The position numbers and the translations under genes are program-made. 64,000 bases of DNA from contig NZ_WRXN01000005.1 of assembly GCF_009758205.1 (NCBI RefSeq), forward strand, positions 248,001 through 312,000, given 5' to 3'. Of the stretch, positions 25,226-34,786 are shown in pieces. The notes beneath the pieces are model-generated. The model was not told the DNA's origin. It saw nothing but the letters and a program-made list of their open reading frames with translations, and made no database searches. Position 1 is the stretch's first letter. Every line of letters begins with the position of its first letter. Source of the DNA: Chitinophaga tropicalis. GTDB taxonomy: Bacteria > Bacteroidota > Bacteroidia > Chitinophagales > Chitinophagaceae.

Positions 25226-27523
25226 TTATCTTAAAGCTGTTTTTTCCCTGAATACTTCCGCTAGTTTGCCGTCCAGTGCAGCAGCTTCCTCTTCACTCCC
25301 ACTATCATAACGCCCAATGATCTTCCCATCCGGGTCTATCAGTATCTTTGTAGGCAATACATGAATGCCGAATTTATCACTGATATCACGTTCATTCTTC
25401 TCCTGCCTGAGCGCTTTCTCCATATCCAACCCGCGTAACACATTATGCCACATACCTGTACCATCTTTTGTAACGGCTTTCTTCCATGCGGCGGTATCTC
25501 TGTCGTCGTCAGAAACGGCAATGACATCAAACCCTTTATCCCTGTACTGAGTATAGAGCGCTTTAACATGTGGCATACTTTTGCGGCAAGGCACACACCA
25601 GCTGGCCCAGAAATCAATGAGTACATATTTTCCTCTCAGAGAAGAAAGAGTTAAAGGTTTCCCGTTGAGCTCTGTGGCGGTAAAATCTTTCGCCATACTA
25701 CCCGGCGATCCGGCCTGTAGTTTTTCTATTTCATATGCAAGTGCTTTACCGGAACGGCTTTGCTGTACATTTGTTCCCAACCCCGCGTAATACGCTTTAA
25801 GCGTATCCAGCGGCAGGCTATTGACATGGTATCTTAAAGTAAATGCTGTCACATAGGATTGCGGGTGAGCTTTAAAGAAGGCATAGTCTATTCTGGCCAT
25901 GCGCTCATTGTAAGGTGTGAACCGCTCATGAATATTATTTCCGATATTACGAAGACTGTCAAGAGTTTTCTCACTTTTGCGTGCCTGGACTGCAGCGCTT
26001 ACAGCTGCAGATGCTTTCTGATATTCAGCAGTCAGAGGCGCCATTTCCTTCATTACAGGTTTCTTCTGTTTTTCCAGTTCTTCGTATTCCTGCTGTGTCT
26101 TAGATCCGGTCACAATAGCTTCCTTAAAATTTCCGGCAGGTATATCTACTGTCATTTCCGCCGGTTCAAGATATAAAGTGGTCATACCTTCTGCATCGAT
26201 TGACATAGAAACGCCATCTGTAAGGGAAGCCATTACAGGCTCTTCTATCTTTCCTTCAAAGCGGAACGTACCATTGCTGACCTTGCAGCTATCCTTCACC
26301 ATCCTGCCTCCGGCGCCGGTATAGTAAAGCATGACCTTTTTAACATCTTTTGTTTTCCCGGAAAGATGAAATATTCCCCCCCGGGACGTAGATGTAGATA
26401 CGCCGGCAGCAGGCAGCAATGTTTCAAGCTGCTGCATCAGCTCTTCTCCGTGCAGGTCCCTGCCAAGGATCTTTCCCTCCGGAGAGATAAGAAAGTTAGC
26501 AGGAATAGAATTGATATCATACTGTTTGGCAACAGCATTACTCCAGAATTGCAGGTCAGAAACATGCGTCCAGGTCAGCTGATCATCATGTATTGCTTTC
26601 AGCCATTTATCCCGGCCCCCTTGCCTGTCTAACGATACGCCCAGTACAGTGAAGTTCCTGTCCTTATAGGTATTAAAAGCTTTTACAACATTGGGGTTCT
26701 CTGCTCTGCAGGGCACGCACCAGCTGGCCCAGAAATCCACCAGCACATACTTTCCCCTGAAGTCTTTCAATGATACGGGATTGCCCAGGGTATCATTTTG
26801 TGTAAAATCAGGCGCTACCTTACCTATACCAGTGAGATTATAGATACGAATACTGGATTGAAGCCGCCTGGCAGGACCATTGTTAAGCGCGGCAGGTTTA
26901 AGTCCGTTAATTATAGCCTGCTTCTTTTCCATACTTAGCCTTCCCAGCTGATATCCCAACAGGAATGCACTGACGCCTGAAGATGGATGTGCTTTGATCC
27001 ATTGCTCGGTAAGAACATTGCTTACAGAATCGATCTTGTCCAGTTGCGGTTGCAGGGCAGCCAGGCCAGGAGAGTCCTTTTTTGCATATAATTCATTTGC
27101 TTTCCTGTAGATGGTGCTCCGTTCTTTCAGAACGGGGTCATTATCTATCATTTTCTCATAGGTATTGTATTCTTCTATTGCCTTCTGTCCGGACATTTTA
27201 ACATCTTTGAACAGGGGCCCCTCTCCTTTCAATGTTACCTTTCCGGGTTCCAAATAAAAGAGCGCCATGGCATTCTCCTTATATTGCGAACCGATCTGTA
27301 ACAGGTAGGCATCTCCCTGACCAGCTGGGATATTCAGTTTCAGGGTAAATCCATCTTTGGATGTCTTAACAGAATCCTTCTGGTCCCTGTCATACATTTT
27401 ATAACAATACACCCATTGCCCTGGTTCAAGACCTTTAACAGAGGCATTGATAGTTGTGTTATCCTGTGCGATGGAATGCAAAAATGAGAAACATGCAACT
27501 GGTAATAATAGTGCCTTTTTCAT
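25226..27523 (-). CDS. Double DUF4369-TlpA thioredoxin protein of locus 1
   Basis: A 765-residue exported protein (signal peptide about 1-19) made of two full copies of the same module. Module 1 (about 20-375) is a DUF4369-like beta domain plus a TlpA domain with WASWCVPCRAE (C269, C272). Module 2 (about 380-765) repeats this with WASWCVPCRKS (C643, C646). Both copies keep cis-Pro phrases (NSIPANFLI, HVLPTKILI). This is longer than the one-module relatives. It is the last gene of locus 1, 14 bases after SusD, so it likely acts in the periplasm for that locus; oxidative folding or reduction of a substrate is possible. Confidence 0.88.
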   Translation of the reverse strand: MKKALLLPVACFSFLHSIAQDNTTINASVKGLEPGQWVYCYKMYDRDQKDSVKTSKDGFTLKLNIPAGQGDAYLLQIGSQYKENAMALFYLEPGKVTLKGEGPLFKDVKMSGQKAIEEYNTYEKMIDNDPVLKERSTIYRKANELYAKKDSPGLAALQPQLDKIDSVSNVLTEQWIKAHPSSGVSAFLLGYQLGRLSMEKKQAIINGLKPAALNNGPARRLQSSIRIYNLTGIGKVAPDFTQNDTLGNPVSLKDFRGKYVLVDFWASWCVPCRAENPNVVKAFNTYKDRNFTVLGVSLDRQGGRDKWLKAIHDDQLTWTHVSDLQFWSNAVAKQYDINSIPANFLISPEGKILGRDLHGEELMQQLETLLPAAGVSTSTSRGGIFHLSGKTKDVKKVMLYYTGAGGRMVKDSCKVSNGTFRFEGKIEEPVMASLTDGVSMSIDAEGMTTLYLEPAEMTVDIPAGNFKEAIVTGSKTQQEYEELEKQKKPVMKEMAPLTAEYQKASAAVSAAVQARKSEKTLDSLRNIGNNIHERFTPYNERMARIDYAFFKAHPQSYVTAFTLRYHVNSLPLDTLKAYYAGLGTNVQQSRSGKALAYEIEKLQAGSPGSMAKDFTATELNGKPLTLSSLRGKYVLIDFWASWCVPCRKSMPHVKALYTQYRDKGFDVIAVSDDDRDTAAWKKAVTKDGTGMWHNVLRGLDMEKALRQEKNERDISDKFGIHVLPTKILIDPDGKIIGRYDSGSEEEAAALDGKLAEVFREKTALR

Positions 27524-27537
27524 ATAAACATTTCGGA

Positions 27538-28953
27538 TTAATAATTAGGATTTTGTGCCATATTCTTATTGGCAATAATTTCAGCGTCCGGTACGGGCAA
27601 TAGCAACAGGCTTTTATCTTTAATGCTGGGCAGAAGGCCCTGCAGAGTAGCAAAAGGCAGTCTGCGAACGGCAAACCAGTCCTGTCCGGCTTCTCCGACA
27701 AAGTTTTTCATCTCTTCTTTGATGATCAGTAATTGTAATTGCTCTGCTGTTACAGCTGCATCTACTGAGTTGAAGTCAGTATACCCCGCATGCTCCATCA
27801 CTTCTTTCAGTAACACTTTTGCCTCATCCAGGCTGCCTCCGGATGCAACAATGGCTTCGGCCTGCAGCAGGTAAGCTTCTGTTAGCCTGAAAGCATATCC
27901 ATTTTCATTGATGGCCGCAGCCGTTACATTTGTAACTGAACCGGGATAATATTTTGTCAGCGCCACACTGGGACCAAACCTGGTTTCCACCTGCTGCATA
28001 TACCAGCCAGCCCTGGGATCAGCGCTGAAAAGGTCCTTCATAAAGTTATTGGGACTATAATAGTTGGAATATATTTCGCTGGTCCATTTCACATTCTGGG
28101 TAGCATAGGGTTGTATACCCAGCATGACTTCATTGCTGGACAACCCTTTGGACCAGAAGATATCTTTTGTACTGGCTTCAGGCGTAAAAGGGCTGTTGGC
28201 AATGATATTCTTTGTAAGGCTGATAACTTTTGCATAATCCGCGTTTCCGCCTCTGTTGATCAGCAACCGCGCTTCCAGTAAAAGGGCTACCCAGACATTG
28301 GCATAAACCTTTGATGTGGCCATATCGGGAAGATCTGGTATAGCAGCTTCCAGGTCTGCAAGAATAGCCGCATAGCTTTCAGCTACGGTTGCACGGGAAG
28401 GATACAGGTTAGTGGGCTGTACAAACTCATCTCTTAATATGATACCGTAAGTGCTTGTAGTATCATTGAACTGTCCATAAAACAGTAATAACTGAGCATT
28501 ACCACAAGCCCTTAAAAACCTGGCCTCAGCCGTCATACGCGCTTTAATTGCGGCAGGAATGGTCTTAACGGGGTCAAGGTTCTTCAGAAAACCATTGGCG
28601 GCATTCACCAGGGCATTTCCATAGTTCCAGATGGCAATTGCGTCGGACGTTTTTGCATTGTACACATGTTCGTCCAGGCCTCCTCCTCCAAAAGAGTAAG
28701 AGAGCATTCCGCTTAGCTGGGACGGTATTACTTCAAAATATTCATACCATCGTGTAGAAGGAACGCCATTAACATCTGCGCCTCCGTTGGCCAGACGGTA
28801 ATACACCCCATTCAGAACAGTGGTAGCGCTCTTCTCGTCCTTGATAATATTACCATCAACCTGTTGTGTTGTTGGATAGACATTCAGTTCGTCTTTACAT
28901 CCGCCCAGGATGCCTCCTATTATCAAACACAGGCTTATATAGATCCGATTCAT
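27538..28953 (-). CDS. susD: SusD/RagB family outer-membrane lipoprotein, locus 1
   Basis: A 471-residue surface lipoprotein with lipobox ILGGCK (C19). Helical repeats and the conserved end (KEEMKNFVGEAGQDWFAVRR, then LLPVPDAEIIANKNMAQNPNY) are typical of SusD proteins, which bind the glycan or peptide and close over the SusC channel. I chose ATG 28953; the frame extends 13 codons further, into the end of the SusC gene. It lies between SusC and the TlpA gene in one leftward operon. Confidence 0.92.
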   Translation of the reverse strand: MNRIYISLCLIIGGILGGCKDELNVYPTTQQVDGNIIKDEKSATTVLNGVYYRLANGGADVNGVPSTRWYEYFEVIPSQLSGMLSYSFGGGGLDEHVYNAKTSDAIAIWNYGNALVNAANGFLKNLDPVKTIPAAIKARMTAEARFLRACGNAQLLLFYGQFNDTTSTYGIILRDEFVQPTNLYPSRATVAESYAAILADLEAAIPDLPDMATSKVYANVWVALLLEARLLINRGGNADYAKVISLTKNIIANSPFTPEASTKDIFWSKGLSSNEVMLGIQPYATQNVKWTSEIYSNYYSPNNFMKDLFSADPRAGWYMQQVETRFGPSVALTKYYPGSVTNVTAAAINENGYAFRLTEAYLLQAEAIVASGGSLDEAKVLLKEVMEHAGYTDFNSVDAAVTAEQLQLLIIKEEMKNFVGEAGQDWFAVRRLPFATLQGLLPSIKDKSLLLLPVPDAEIIANKNMAQNPNY

Positions 28954-28972
28954 TTTTTTCAATTTTGGATGA

Positions 28973-31900
28973 TTAAAACACCATTTTAGCACCTATAGAG
29001 AATGTCCTGACTGCGGGATAATTGCTCACATCAAAATAACCGCCGGAAACGCTGTAGCTGTCATCAGAGGTTTCAGGATCATTACCCGGATATCTGGTGA
29101 TCGTAAACAGGTTAGTAGCTGAAATGTAAATTGCGGCCGACTGTATACCAGCTTTACTCATCCACCTGGACGCAGGAAACCGGTAGTTCAGTGTAGCTGT
29201 CCTTAATTTGAGATAGGAGGAATTGTAAATACTCAGGTTGCTGTTATATAAAAGCTGATCTCCCAGCAGAAGGCGGGGGCGGTTACTGCCGGTGTTTTTG
29301 TTGGTATACCTTTTCAGCATAGAGGTGTTGGCGTTGGAAGTACCTACAAAAGTGGTGCTGCTTACATCATCCCCCCACATAAGATGTCCTCCCTGTGAAT
29401 AGAGGAAATAGAGGTTCAGATCAAAATTCTTATAGCTGAAGCTCTGGCTGAAGCCTCCGAAATATTTGGGGGCGCCGCTGCCTATTATTGCATGGAACTC
29501 AGGATAAGCCGCTCCATATGCAGCATACGACACGGTATCCAGCTGGAACATAGGATCGCCTATACCCAGGTAGGGGAATACAAAACCGGCAAAGAGACCT
29601 AGTTTCTTTTTATAGTCATCCAGTTCTTTCTGAGTTTTAATGATACCATTCACCTTCATACCTGTCATCAATCCCAGTGGTTTTCCTTCTGCAAGCGTGG
29701 TATTCTGGTATTCAATGCCTGTGGGAGAGTTCAGTTGGGAATTCAGATCGGCAATGCTGCTAAGCTTTGTAACAGTAGATCTGCTCCAGCTGATATTGGC
29801 AGACATGTTCCAGCGAAAGTTCTTTGTCCGTATAATATCACCCTGGATAGCAATCTCCACCCCCCGGTTACGTATACCAACAACATTACCCAGCAGGGAG
29901 GTATAGGAACTGCTGGGAGGCACAGGAAGGCTTAACAAGGCATCATCTGTCTGTTTGTTAAAGTAGTCGGCCGTTCCCTGTAACCTGTTCCTGAAAAAAG
30001 AGAAATCAAGCCCTACATCTGCCTGTTTTGTTGTCTCCCATTTTATTTTCGGGTTACCCAGCTGTGTGGGGACCAGGGCGCTGCTGCCGGCATAAGAATA
30101 GGGGGAATACAGGGTACGGTACATCTGGTTACCTATGTTCTGGTTACCTGTTATGCCATAACTTCCTCTTAATTTCAGGTCTTCTATCCAGGCTACATTG
30201 TCCAGGAATTTCTCTTTTGATATACGCCATGCAATAGCACCGGAGGGAAAATAACCGAACTTATTGTCAGGACCAAACTTGGAACTGCCATCTGCACGTC
30301 CTGTGAAGGTCAGCAGGTATTTATCTTTAAAAACGTAATTAGCCCTTAAGTAATAAGATATGAGATAGCTCTGCGGCTTACGGGGATCATCTCCCCTGGT
30401 GAACAGAGGATTTACAGCACCGGAAAGGCCGTTAAGTACATAATCATCAGGGTAACCGCTGGCTGTTGCACTGAAGAAACTGTTCTTGATTGTCTCATAA
30501 GACGTACCTGCCAGCACGTTCAAGGCATGCTTATCCCTCCATTTTTTGTTATAGCCTAATGTGTTCTCCACAAACCAGTCTGTGAAACGGCTGTTACTGT
30601 TGCTGCCTATACCTCCGTTAGAAGATACATTACCGTAAAAACTGCCTATCTGCAGGTATGAAGGGGTATACAACCGTTGATTATAAATCTGGTTATTCAG
30701 AGACACAGTGCTCTTAAACTGGAATGCAGGGGTGATGTCATATACTGCGTTTAATGATCCCAGCAGGCTTATGGTCTTTGAATTATTAATGGCGGTGAGC
30801 ATTGCCACAGGATTCTGGAATCCCTGGTATTGATAGCCTACATCAGCGAAGTTGACAAATGCGCCTGTTGAATCATAGGGGTTATAATCCGGCCTTGCCC
30901 TGAGCGCCTGACCGTAAGCGCCGTTAGCCATATTCTGGTTAGTAAAGCCTATATTGAAATTAGTGATCAGACGGAACCTGTTACTGATCTCATTTTCCAG
31001 GTTGATCTTACCTACTATCCTTTTAAAGTCTGTGTTTTTAATGATACCCGGAGTGCTGGTATAGGCAATGGAAGTATAATACCGGGAAGCAGAGCCACCA
31101 CCCTGGATGCCTATTTCTGCGGTATGGGAAAGTGTAGACCTGGTAACCTCTTTGATCCAGTCGGTATTCCCCTTACCAAAGAACAGTTCCGGCTGATTTA
31201 CGATCTGGTCTGCCTGTGGCCTGTGAGCCCTGCCGGCCAGGTCCCTGACAACGTTGCTGTTAACAGCAGCTTCTGTGATCAGCATCCTGTATTCCTGTGC
31301 ATTGAGCACATGCGGTCTTCTCATAATACTGGTGGAAGTGGCGTAGTAGTTTGCCGTGATCTGTGGCTTCATATCCTTCCTGCCCTTTTTGGTAGTGATG
31401 ATGACAACTCCATTGGCAGCTTTTGACCCGTAGATAGCGGAAGCGCTTGCATCTTTGAGGATAGTGATAGATTCAATATCATCTGGGTTTAGTCCGCCCA
31501 GGCTATTGAGGCCATTTACAAAAGCGGTAGATAATCCCTGTGCAGATCCACCAACACCTGCTATATCGTTTCCTACAGGACTGCTTACATCATAACCGGG
31601 ATTGATATAATTGGACTGTACCTGTACTGGTATCCCATCTATCACGTAAAGCGGATCATTTCCTCCCAGTATGGAGGTGCTGCCACGTACTCTTATCCGT
31701 ACAGCTCCTCCCGGCGTTCCATCCGTTTTGGTTACCTGTACACCGGCGGCTTTACCGGCAATAGCATTATCAACCGTATTAAAAGGTATATCCTGTATCT
31801 CTTTGCTGCTTACTGTTGCCACAGAACCGGTAAGATCTTTTTTTACGGAAGAACCGTATCCTATCATCACCACTTCATTAAGCTCAGAAGCTTTGGGTAC

Positions 31901-32449
31901 AAGCATGATGCTGACCGTAGTTTTCTTACCATCTACCTTATACTGCCGGGAAGCATAACCAACAAAGGAGAATTCCAGCACATCACCCTGGGCAGCAGCT
32001 ATGGAAAACAAGCCATTGCCATCTGTCTGTACGGCCTTTTTTTGTGTTTTGTTTGCCACCGATACATACGCCAGTGGTTTACCATCCGGCTCTGTCACCT
32101 TTCCTGAAATAGTGGCTGCTGGCATAGTAGCGGGTATATCAGATGTAGCCGCACCGGCCCGGGGACTTATGACAATATTATTTTCTACCACACGAAATTC
32201 AAACCTGGTAGATGATAAGGCCTCGGTAAGCGCTTCCAGTACATCGGCATTTCTGATGGTAACAGATACCCGGCCCGCTTTGCGTATCAGGTCATTGTTA
32301 TAGAGGATCTCCGTGCCGCTCTGGCGACTGATCTCAGCAATGACTTTTTCAAGTGGTTCATTTTGCATGGAAAGGGTCACTTTCTGCGCAATTCCCTTAC
32401 CCGCCACATGCAGCGCAATCAACAGCAAAAAAACAGCGATGAGTTTCAT
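28973..32449 (-). CDS. susC: SusC/RagA TonB-dependent receptor with STN domain, locus 1
   Basis: An outer-membrane active transporter of 1158 residues from the ATG at 32449. After a signal peptide comes an STN domain (about 25-95; VTLSMQNEPLEKVIAEISRQ, then ILYNNDLIR), a carboxypeptidase D-like regulatory domain (ISGKVTEPDGKPLAYVSVAN), the plug (ITILKDASASAIYGSKAANG is the SusC signature) and a 22-strand barrel. The STN domain contacts the FecR anti-sigma factor and explains the sigma/FecR pair upstream. The open frame extends 22 codons upstream, to 32515, with no sign of a signal peptide there, so I took the later start. It imports the SusD-bound ligand through TonB. Confidence 0.93.
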   Translation of the reverse strand: MKLIAVFLLLIALHVAGKGIAQKVTLSMQNEPLEKVIAEISRQSGTEILYNNDLIRKAGRVSVTIRNADVLEALTEALSSTRFEFRVVENNIVISPRAGAATSDIPATMPAATISGKVTEPDGKPLAYVSVANKTQKKAVQTDGNGLFSIAAAQGDVLEFSFVGYASRQYKVDGKKTTVSIMLVPKASELNEVVMIGYGSSVKKDLTGSVATVSSKEIQDIPFNTVDNAIAGKAAGVQVTKTDGTPGGAVRIRVRGSTSILGGNDPLYVIDGIPVQVQSNYINPGYDVSSPVGNDIAGVGGSAQGLSTAFVNGLNSLGGLNPDDIESITILKDASASAIYGSKAANGVVIITTKKGRKDMKPQITANYYATSTSIMRRPHVLNAQEYRMLITEAAVNSNVVRDLAGRAHRPQADQIVNQPELFFGKGNTDWIKEVTRSTLSHTAEIGIQGGGSASRYYTSIAYTSTPGIIKNTDFKRIVGKINLENEISNRFRLITNFNIGFTNQNMANGAYGQALRARPDYNPYDSTGAFVNFADVGYQYQGFQNPVAMLTAINNSKTISLLGSLNAVYDITPAFQFKSTVSLNNQIYNQRLYTPSYLQIGSFYGNVSSNGGIGSNSNSRFTDWFVENTLGYNKKWRDKHALNVLAGTSYETIKNSFFSATASGYPDDYVLNGLSGAVNPLFTRGDDPRKPQSYLISYYLRANYVFKDKYLLTFTGRADGSSKFGPDNKFGYFPSGAIAWRISKEKFLDNVAWIEDLKLRGSYGITGNQNIGNQMYRTLYSPYSYAGSSALVPTQLGNPKIKWETTKQADVGLDFSFFRNRLQGTADYFNKQTDDALLSLPVPPSSSYTSLLGNVVGIRNRGVEIAIQGDIIRTKNFRWNMSANISWSRSTVTKLSSIADLNSQLNSPTGIEYQNTTLAEGKPLGLMTGMKVNGIIKTQKELDDYKKKLGLFAGFVFPYLGIGDPMFQLDTVSYAAYGAAYPEFHAIIGSGAPKYFGGFSQSFSYKNFDLNLYFLYSQGGHLMWGDDVSSTTFVGTSNANTSMLKRYTNKNTGSNRPRLLLGDQLLYNSNLSIYNSSYLKLRTATLNYRFPASRWMSKAGIQSAAIYISATNLFTITRYPGNDPETSDDSYSVSGGYFDVSNYPAVRTFSIGAKMVF

Positions 32450-32519
32450 TTTTCTTAACAATCCAATGCCGTAGCCTCTGACGAGGCCAAATGTGCAGTA
32501 GTTCAAAAAATACATACCT

Positions 32520-32539
32520 TTGGTTAGATTTGGTTAGAT
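32520..32539 (-). repeat. Two 10-bp direct repeats upstream of SusC
   Basis: ATCTAACCAA read on the minus strand occurs twice in tandem (32530-32539 and 32520-32529) in the fecR-susC spacer, just upstream of the open frame of SusC. It could be a binding site; no protein is known to bind it. Confidence 0.5.
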
Positions 32540-32580
32540 AATAAGCAGTAATACACATTGCATATTTAACCTCGTATATG

Positions 32581-32611
32581 ACCGGAAACGCGCTACCGTT
32601 TCCGGTTTTTT
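32581..32611 (-). promoter_or_regulatory. Hairpin in the fecR-susC spacer, locus 1
   Basis: ACCGGAAACG (32581-32590) and CGTTTCCGGT (32597-32606) form a perfect 10-bp stem with loop CGCTAC. The T-run (32607-32611) follows on the plus strand, opposite to the operon. On the minus-strand message it is a hairpin without a T-run, so an attenuator or processing site rather than a plain terminator. Confidence 0.5.
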
Positions 32612-32666
32612 ACAGGAAAAACGTAATGGTCTGCTAACAAGATTCTGGCAGTAATACTGGTTGGCC

Positions 32667-33875
32667 TTACATCGTTTTAGGTAAGACAGTTATTCTATTG
32701 TTCTCTATTGTGAAGCTTACCCCTCCGGCGGCTTCAAGCATTTTTAAAACCTGTGAAATATTTGCGTTACGACTGATTTTACCGGTATAGTGATCACTTA
32801 TTGGTCCTGTGAAACGTACGTCTATATCATACCATCTGGCAAGTTGTTTCATGATATCGCTCAGCTGATCTTCGCGGAAAACAAAGTAGCCATCTTTCCA
32901 TGCAGTGGCCTTTGCCAGGTCTGCATGCTCCATCCATTTTAACTGATCGCCGGCAACGGTAGCCTGCTGACTGGCTTTTACCAACCGCGATTCCCTATCG
33001 GTAACCACACCCACCATGCCCTCTGCAACAGCCGTGCTGACCTTATCTTCATCATTATAAGCCTGTACATTAAAACTGGTACCCAGTACCTGTATAGTAA
33101 CTGTTTTTCCATACGGGCCTGCTACTATAACTTTAAAAGGCATAGAAGGGTTCTTCGCCACATCAAAGAAGGCTTCCCCATTCAGCTCCACGATCCGTTG
33201 CCCGTCTGCAAATGCTACCGGGTACCGGATAGAAGAAGTCGTATTCAGCCAAACCCTGGTACCATCAGATAATACCACACTGACCATTCTGCCTTTGGAA
33301 GTCTTTAATGTATTAAAGACAACCTCCTTATCAGTTCTGGCAGGCGCTGGCTGATAGCTAAGCTGCCCGGCTTTATTCTTAATAACAGAAGTGTTGCCCT
33401 GAACTACGAGAGCGCCATTCTGACTGCTATCCAGCGCTATACGTTGTCCATTTGCCAGGGTAAGCATTATTCCACCTGAACCGGTACTGCTGCGGCCTGC
33501 AACAGGTCCATCAGCTGTACGCCTGGTTGAGAAAAAGGACAGCCATACCGCTCCTCCCACCAGGAACACTACAGCTGCAGCGGCAGCATAACGCCAGAAC
33601 TTCATCCGCTTTTGCCCTGATACTAAAACAATTTCCTCAGGCGTTGGTTGCATATCGCTGATCTGCCTGTCCAGGTAAGATAAAATGGCATCTTTTACAG
33701 CAGGATCATCAGCCATTGAAAAATCGTCAGACATCATCACCTTCCTGGCAAATTCATCCAGGACCGCTTCATGCTCCGGCAGGTTAACGACAACTGCCAG
33801 CCGGCTTCTGTCTTCAGCAGACAGTTCTCCGGCTATATATTTCTCCAGTAAGATTTCCAGTTGCTGACGATCCAT
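32667..33875 (-). CDS. FecR family anti-sigma factor, locus 1
   Basis: A 402-residue inner-membrane protein. Residues 1-90 are the cytoplasmic anti-sigma part, residues 95-116 the membrane helix (YAAAAAVVFLVGGAVWLSFF), and the periplasmic part has the FecR domain (TSKGRMVSVVLSDGTRVWLN and ELNGEAFFDVAKNPSMPF) plus a C-terminal STN-contact domain (LSDIMKQLARWYDIDVRF). It holds the ECF sigma factor until the SusC STN domain signals substrate. The gene is 67 bases after the sigma gene and before a hairpin leading into susC. Confidence 0.92.
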   Translation of the reverse strand: MDRQQLEILLEKYIAGELSAEDRSRLAVVVNLPEHEAVLDEFARKVMMSDDFSMADDPAVKDAILSYLDRQISDMQPTPEEIVLVSGQKRMKFWRYAAAAAVVFLVGGAVWLSFFSTRRTADGPVAGRSSTGSGGIMLTLANGQRIALDSSQNGALVVQGNTSVIKNKAGQLSYQPAPARTDKEVVFNTLKTSKGRMVSVVLSDGTRVWLNTTSSIRYPVAFADGQRIVELNGEAFFDVAKNPSMPFKVIVAGPYGKTVTIQVLGTSFNVQAYNDEDKVSTAVAEGMVGVVTDRESRLVKASQQATVAGDQLKWMEHADLAKATAWKDGYFVFREDQLSDIMKQLARWYDIDVRFTGPISDHYTGKISRNANISQVLKMLEAAGGVSFTIENNRITVLPKTM

Positions 33876-33942
33876 ATCAGGCTTCTTTATTAACAGGACG
33901 CTTTTAAAAATGAGACAGGATTAGTTATCCGCTAACTTTTTT

Positions 33943-34545
33943 TTATTTTTTTTCAATCAGCCAGATAAGCAATGCCAGGGGCATGTAATCCAGCCTGTTA
34001 CGGACCCAGGTCCTTAATGTATTTAATGCCAGTACCAGGTGCACTTTAACCGTATTTTTCGAGATATTCAGCCGTTCGGCTATCTGTTCATGAGAAAGCC
34101 CTTCTGCCCTGCTCAGGTTGAAGATCAGCCTTTGCTGCGGAGTTAATTGCTCAATACCTTCCTTCAGTACTTTGTAAGCATCCTTTCCTTCCATCTGCAG
34201 GTCTGGTAAAAGGATGTCCTCCCTGATAACGCTGGCATCAATAGCAACAGTCCCTGTGATCTTTTTCCTTAAGGCAGAGATAACCTGGTTACGGGCAACT
34301 ACATATATATACGTTCTGAAATTTGTTACTGCGGATAGCTTGTCCCGCTGCAACCATATCTTTAAGAAGATATCCTGGGTAAGTTCCTGAGCCGTTTCTG
34401 CCGATTTTACAAGGGTAAGTGTATTAAAGTAAACATGGCGCCAATACCGCTCAACCAGGCTCCGAAAAGCTTTTTCACTACCCGCTGCAACTGCTTCCAG
34501 CAGCTCCTTTTCGGCAGCAATTTCATGTTGGTTGTTGTCGGCCAT
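33943..34545 (-). CDS. ECF sigma-70 factor, locus 1
   Basis: A 200-residue sigma factor of the SusCD-linked ECF kind. Region 2 is EKAFRSLVERYWRHVYFN to ELTQDIFLKIWLQRD, and region 4 is LTPQQRLIFNLSRAEGLSHE with AERLNISKNTVKVHLVLAL. It ends with a hydrophobic tail (MPLALLIWLIEKK), common in this subgroup. It has a normal ATG start. It directs RNA polymerase to the susC promoter when released by FecR. Confidence 0.92.
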   Translation of the reverse strand: MADNNQHEIAAEKELLEAVAAGSEKAFRSLVERYWRHVYFNTLTLVKSAETAQELTQDIFLKIWLQRDKLSAVTNFRTYIYVVARNQVISALRKKITGTVAIDASVIREDILLPDLQMEGKDAYKVLKEGIEQLTPQQRLIFNLSRAEGLSHEQIAERLNISKNTVKVHLVLALNTLRTWVRNRLDYMPLALLIWLIEKK

Positions 34546-34786
34546 TCGAAAATGATATCCTTTTGGTTGAATAGGTAAAGATAATAAGGATGACTTTCAC
34601 ATATTATACTTTAGATAACTGACTGATAATTAAATCCTACTCAAAGTAGTAACAGCGTCAGAAACGATTCATAATCAGGATAATATCAGTCTGATAATAT
34701 ACACAACTTCTCCAATTGTTACAAAGTATAATATAATAATATATTTATTAATACATTTATTATATAAAAATCGAGAATCAATATCT
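34546..34786. promoter_or_regulatory. AT-rich divergent promoter region
   Basis: The 241 bases between the leftward sigma gene and the rightward lipoprotein gene are very AT-rich near the latter. Weak -7-like boxes (TATCTTTA on the minus strand, TACATTTA on the plus strand) each differ from TAnnTTTG by one base. No other structure is seen. Confidence 0.35.
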
